NCBI GenBank assembly: GCA_017477855.1
Contig: JAFUUN010000094.1
Span: forward strand, 1 to 6,297
Reading direction: 5' to 3'
DNA length: 6,297 nucleotides
Origin: Rickettsiales bacterium
Lineage (GTDB): Bacteria; Pseudomonadota; Alphaproteobacteria; Rickettsiales; Deianiraeaceae
Part shown: piece by piece, positions 5,790-6,297 of the stretch
Layout: the number at the start of each line of letters is the position of its first letter
Numbering within the stretch: position 1 is the first letter of the stretch
Program-made: the position numbers and the translations under genes
The notes under the pieces: generated by a model
Databases searched by the model: none
What the model saw: the letters and a program-made list of their open reading frames with translations, nothing else
What the model was told of the DNA's origin: nothing

Positions 5790-6164
5790 TTAGTGTTTGC
5801 GCTTTTGAATGCGGCTATACATCTTGCGGCTACTGTGTGTCTGCTTTGCCATTGGTGGCTGGACGTTTGTGCGGTATTTTTGGATAACGCGTCCCTTGTC
5901 AGTGCTGTAAATAGAGAACTCAACGCGCACTTTGTCTTGCGGAAAAACCTTGATTTTTTTCTCCTTGAAAATGCCTTTTAGATACGCCGTCACAATGACA
6001 CCATTCTCCATTTTGACTTTGCAAATTCCGTTTGGAAGCACCTCTAACACTTCGCCATCCATCTCAACCATGCCTTGTTTTGGCTGTTTTTGTTTCTTTT
6101 CTTCACTGTTTTCATTGCGAAACTTCGCATTTTTACCTTCAGGAATAAACCTCTTAGCTGCCAT
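5790..6164 (-). CDS. infA: Translation initiation factor IF-1 with N- and C-terminal extensions
   Basis: A 124-residue protein whose core, about residues 32-98, is a complete IF-1 OB fold: MVEMDGEVLEVLPNGICKVK, MENGVIVTAYLKG, IKVFPQDKVRVEF and STDKGRVIQKYR. IF-1 occupies the ribosomal A site during initiation and assists IF-2 and IF-3. Canonical IF-1 has about 72 residues. Here a 31-residue Lys/Glu/Asn-rich N-terminal extension and a 26-residue basic C-terminal tail (.. SRKMYSRIQKRKH) are added. The start at 6164 (MAAKRFIPEG) has no Shine-Dalgarno sequence but lies just behind a candidate promoter. An internal ATG at 6071 would remove the N-terminal extension and cannot be excluded, though the long open frame up to 6164 and the promoter position favour the longer form. 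The C-terminal tail is certain whichever start is used. zapA follows on the same strand after a 75-base gap. Confidence 0.93.
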   Translation of the reverse strand: MAAKRFIPEGKNAKFRNENSEEKKQKQPKQGMVEMDGEVLEVLPNGICKVKMENGVIVTAYLKGIFKEKKIKVFPQDKVRVEFSIYSTDKGRVIQKYRTNVQPPMAKQTHSSRKMYSRIQKRKH

Positions 6165-6180
6165 TTTAAATAAAAACAGG

Positions 6181-6210
6181 CTTGTATTGTTTAGTTTTTT
6201 TTAAAGTCAA
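6181..6210 (-). promoter_or_regulatory. Candidate infA promoter
   Basis: On the minus strand: TTGACT (6210-6205, 5 of 6 consensus bases), an 18-base spacer, then TACAAG (6186-6181), the same -10 hexamer as in the tuf promoter. Transcription would start near 6174, leaving only about 10 bases before the infA ATG. This would explain the absence of a ribosome site but makes the mRNA almost leaderless. A further TTGACA at 6231-6226 has no partner hexamer. Confidence 0.4.
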
Positions 6211-6227
6211 TGTTTGTTAATCACATG

Positions 6228-6287
6228 TCAAATAAGTATTCGCGAAATATGTTTTTTGTTAATAGTCAATATTGTCTCAAATTTCAT
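6228..6287 (-). CDS. Possible 19-residue small ORF upstream of infA (doubtful)
   Basis: The reading frame encodes MKFETILTINKKHISRILI and ends in TGA. It is noted because GGAGG (6296-6292) sits 4 bases before its ATG, the strongest ribosome-site match in the window. It could instead be the 3' end of an upstream gene's message or chance. The stop overlaps the infA promoter area. No homology is recognised. Confidence 0.2.
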   Translation of the reverse strand: MKFETILTINKKHISRILI

Positions 6288-6297
6288 CAATCCTCCA

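Noticed and set aside
1..6297. CRISPR arrays, insertion sequences, phage genes or toxin-antitoxin pairs.
   Set aside because: No regularly spaced repeats, transposase or integrase motifs, or terminal inverted repeats with target duplications were seen. The small membrane pair has no toxin or antitoxin features I can recognise.

Overview
The window looks like chromosomal DNA of an AT-rich alphaproteobacterium. The best lineage markers are a MucR/Ros-family regulator, which is characteristic of Alphaproteobacteria, and an HflK of proteobacterial type. The genus cannot be told from this piece. Apart from two short GC-rich islands, the DNA between genes is very A/T-rich. Most genes lack a clear Shine-Dalgarno sequence.

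Layout, left to right. (1) Positions 1-58: a GC-rich island with an inverted repeat, cut by the window edge. (2) Positions 73-2686, minus strand: a tight cluster read tuf (EF-Tu) -> hflK -> DUF1653 protein, with a consensus-like promoter upstream of tuf. No hflC follows hflK inside the window. (3) Positions 2687-3021: a divergent AT-rich intergenic region with candidate promoters, a 9-bp direct repeat and a 12-bp perfect palindrome. (4) Positions 3022-3462, plus strand: a MucR-like regulator whose zinc-ligand set is incomplete. (5) Positions 3463-3680: a gene-free gap holding a strongly structured GC-rich element of about 114 bp. (6) Positions 3681-5378, plus strand: serS (seryl-tRNA synthetase), followed by two small two-helix membrane proteins that are tandem paralogues of each other. 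The first overlaps the serS stop codon (ATGA). (7) Positions 5379-6164, minus strand: infA, an IF-1 with unusual N- and C-terminal extensions, followed by zapA (cell-division protein). zapA converges on the membrane-protein operon with abutting stop codons. (8) Positions 6165-6297: the infA promoter region and a doubtful 19-codon ORF.

The genes are mostly core translation functions (EF-Tu, SerRS, IF-1), membrane protein quality control (HflK), cell division (ZapA) and one global regulator. No mobile element, CRISPR array, tRNA or rRNA was found. The least explained items are the tandem membrane-protein pair after serS, the GC-rich structured element upstream of serS and the extended IF-1.
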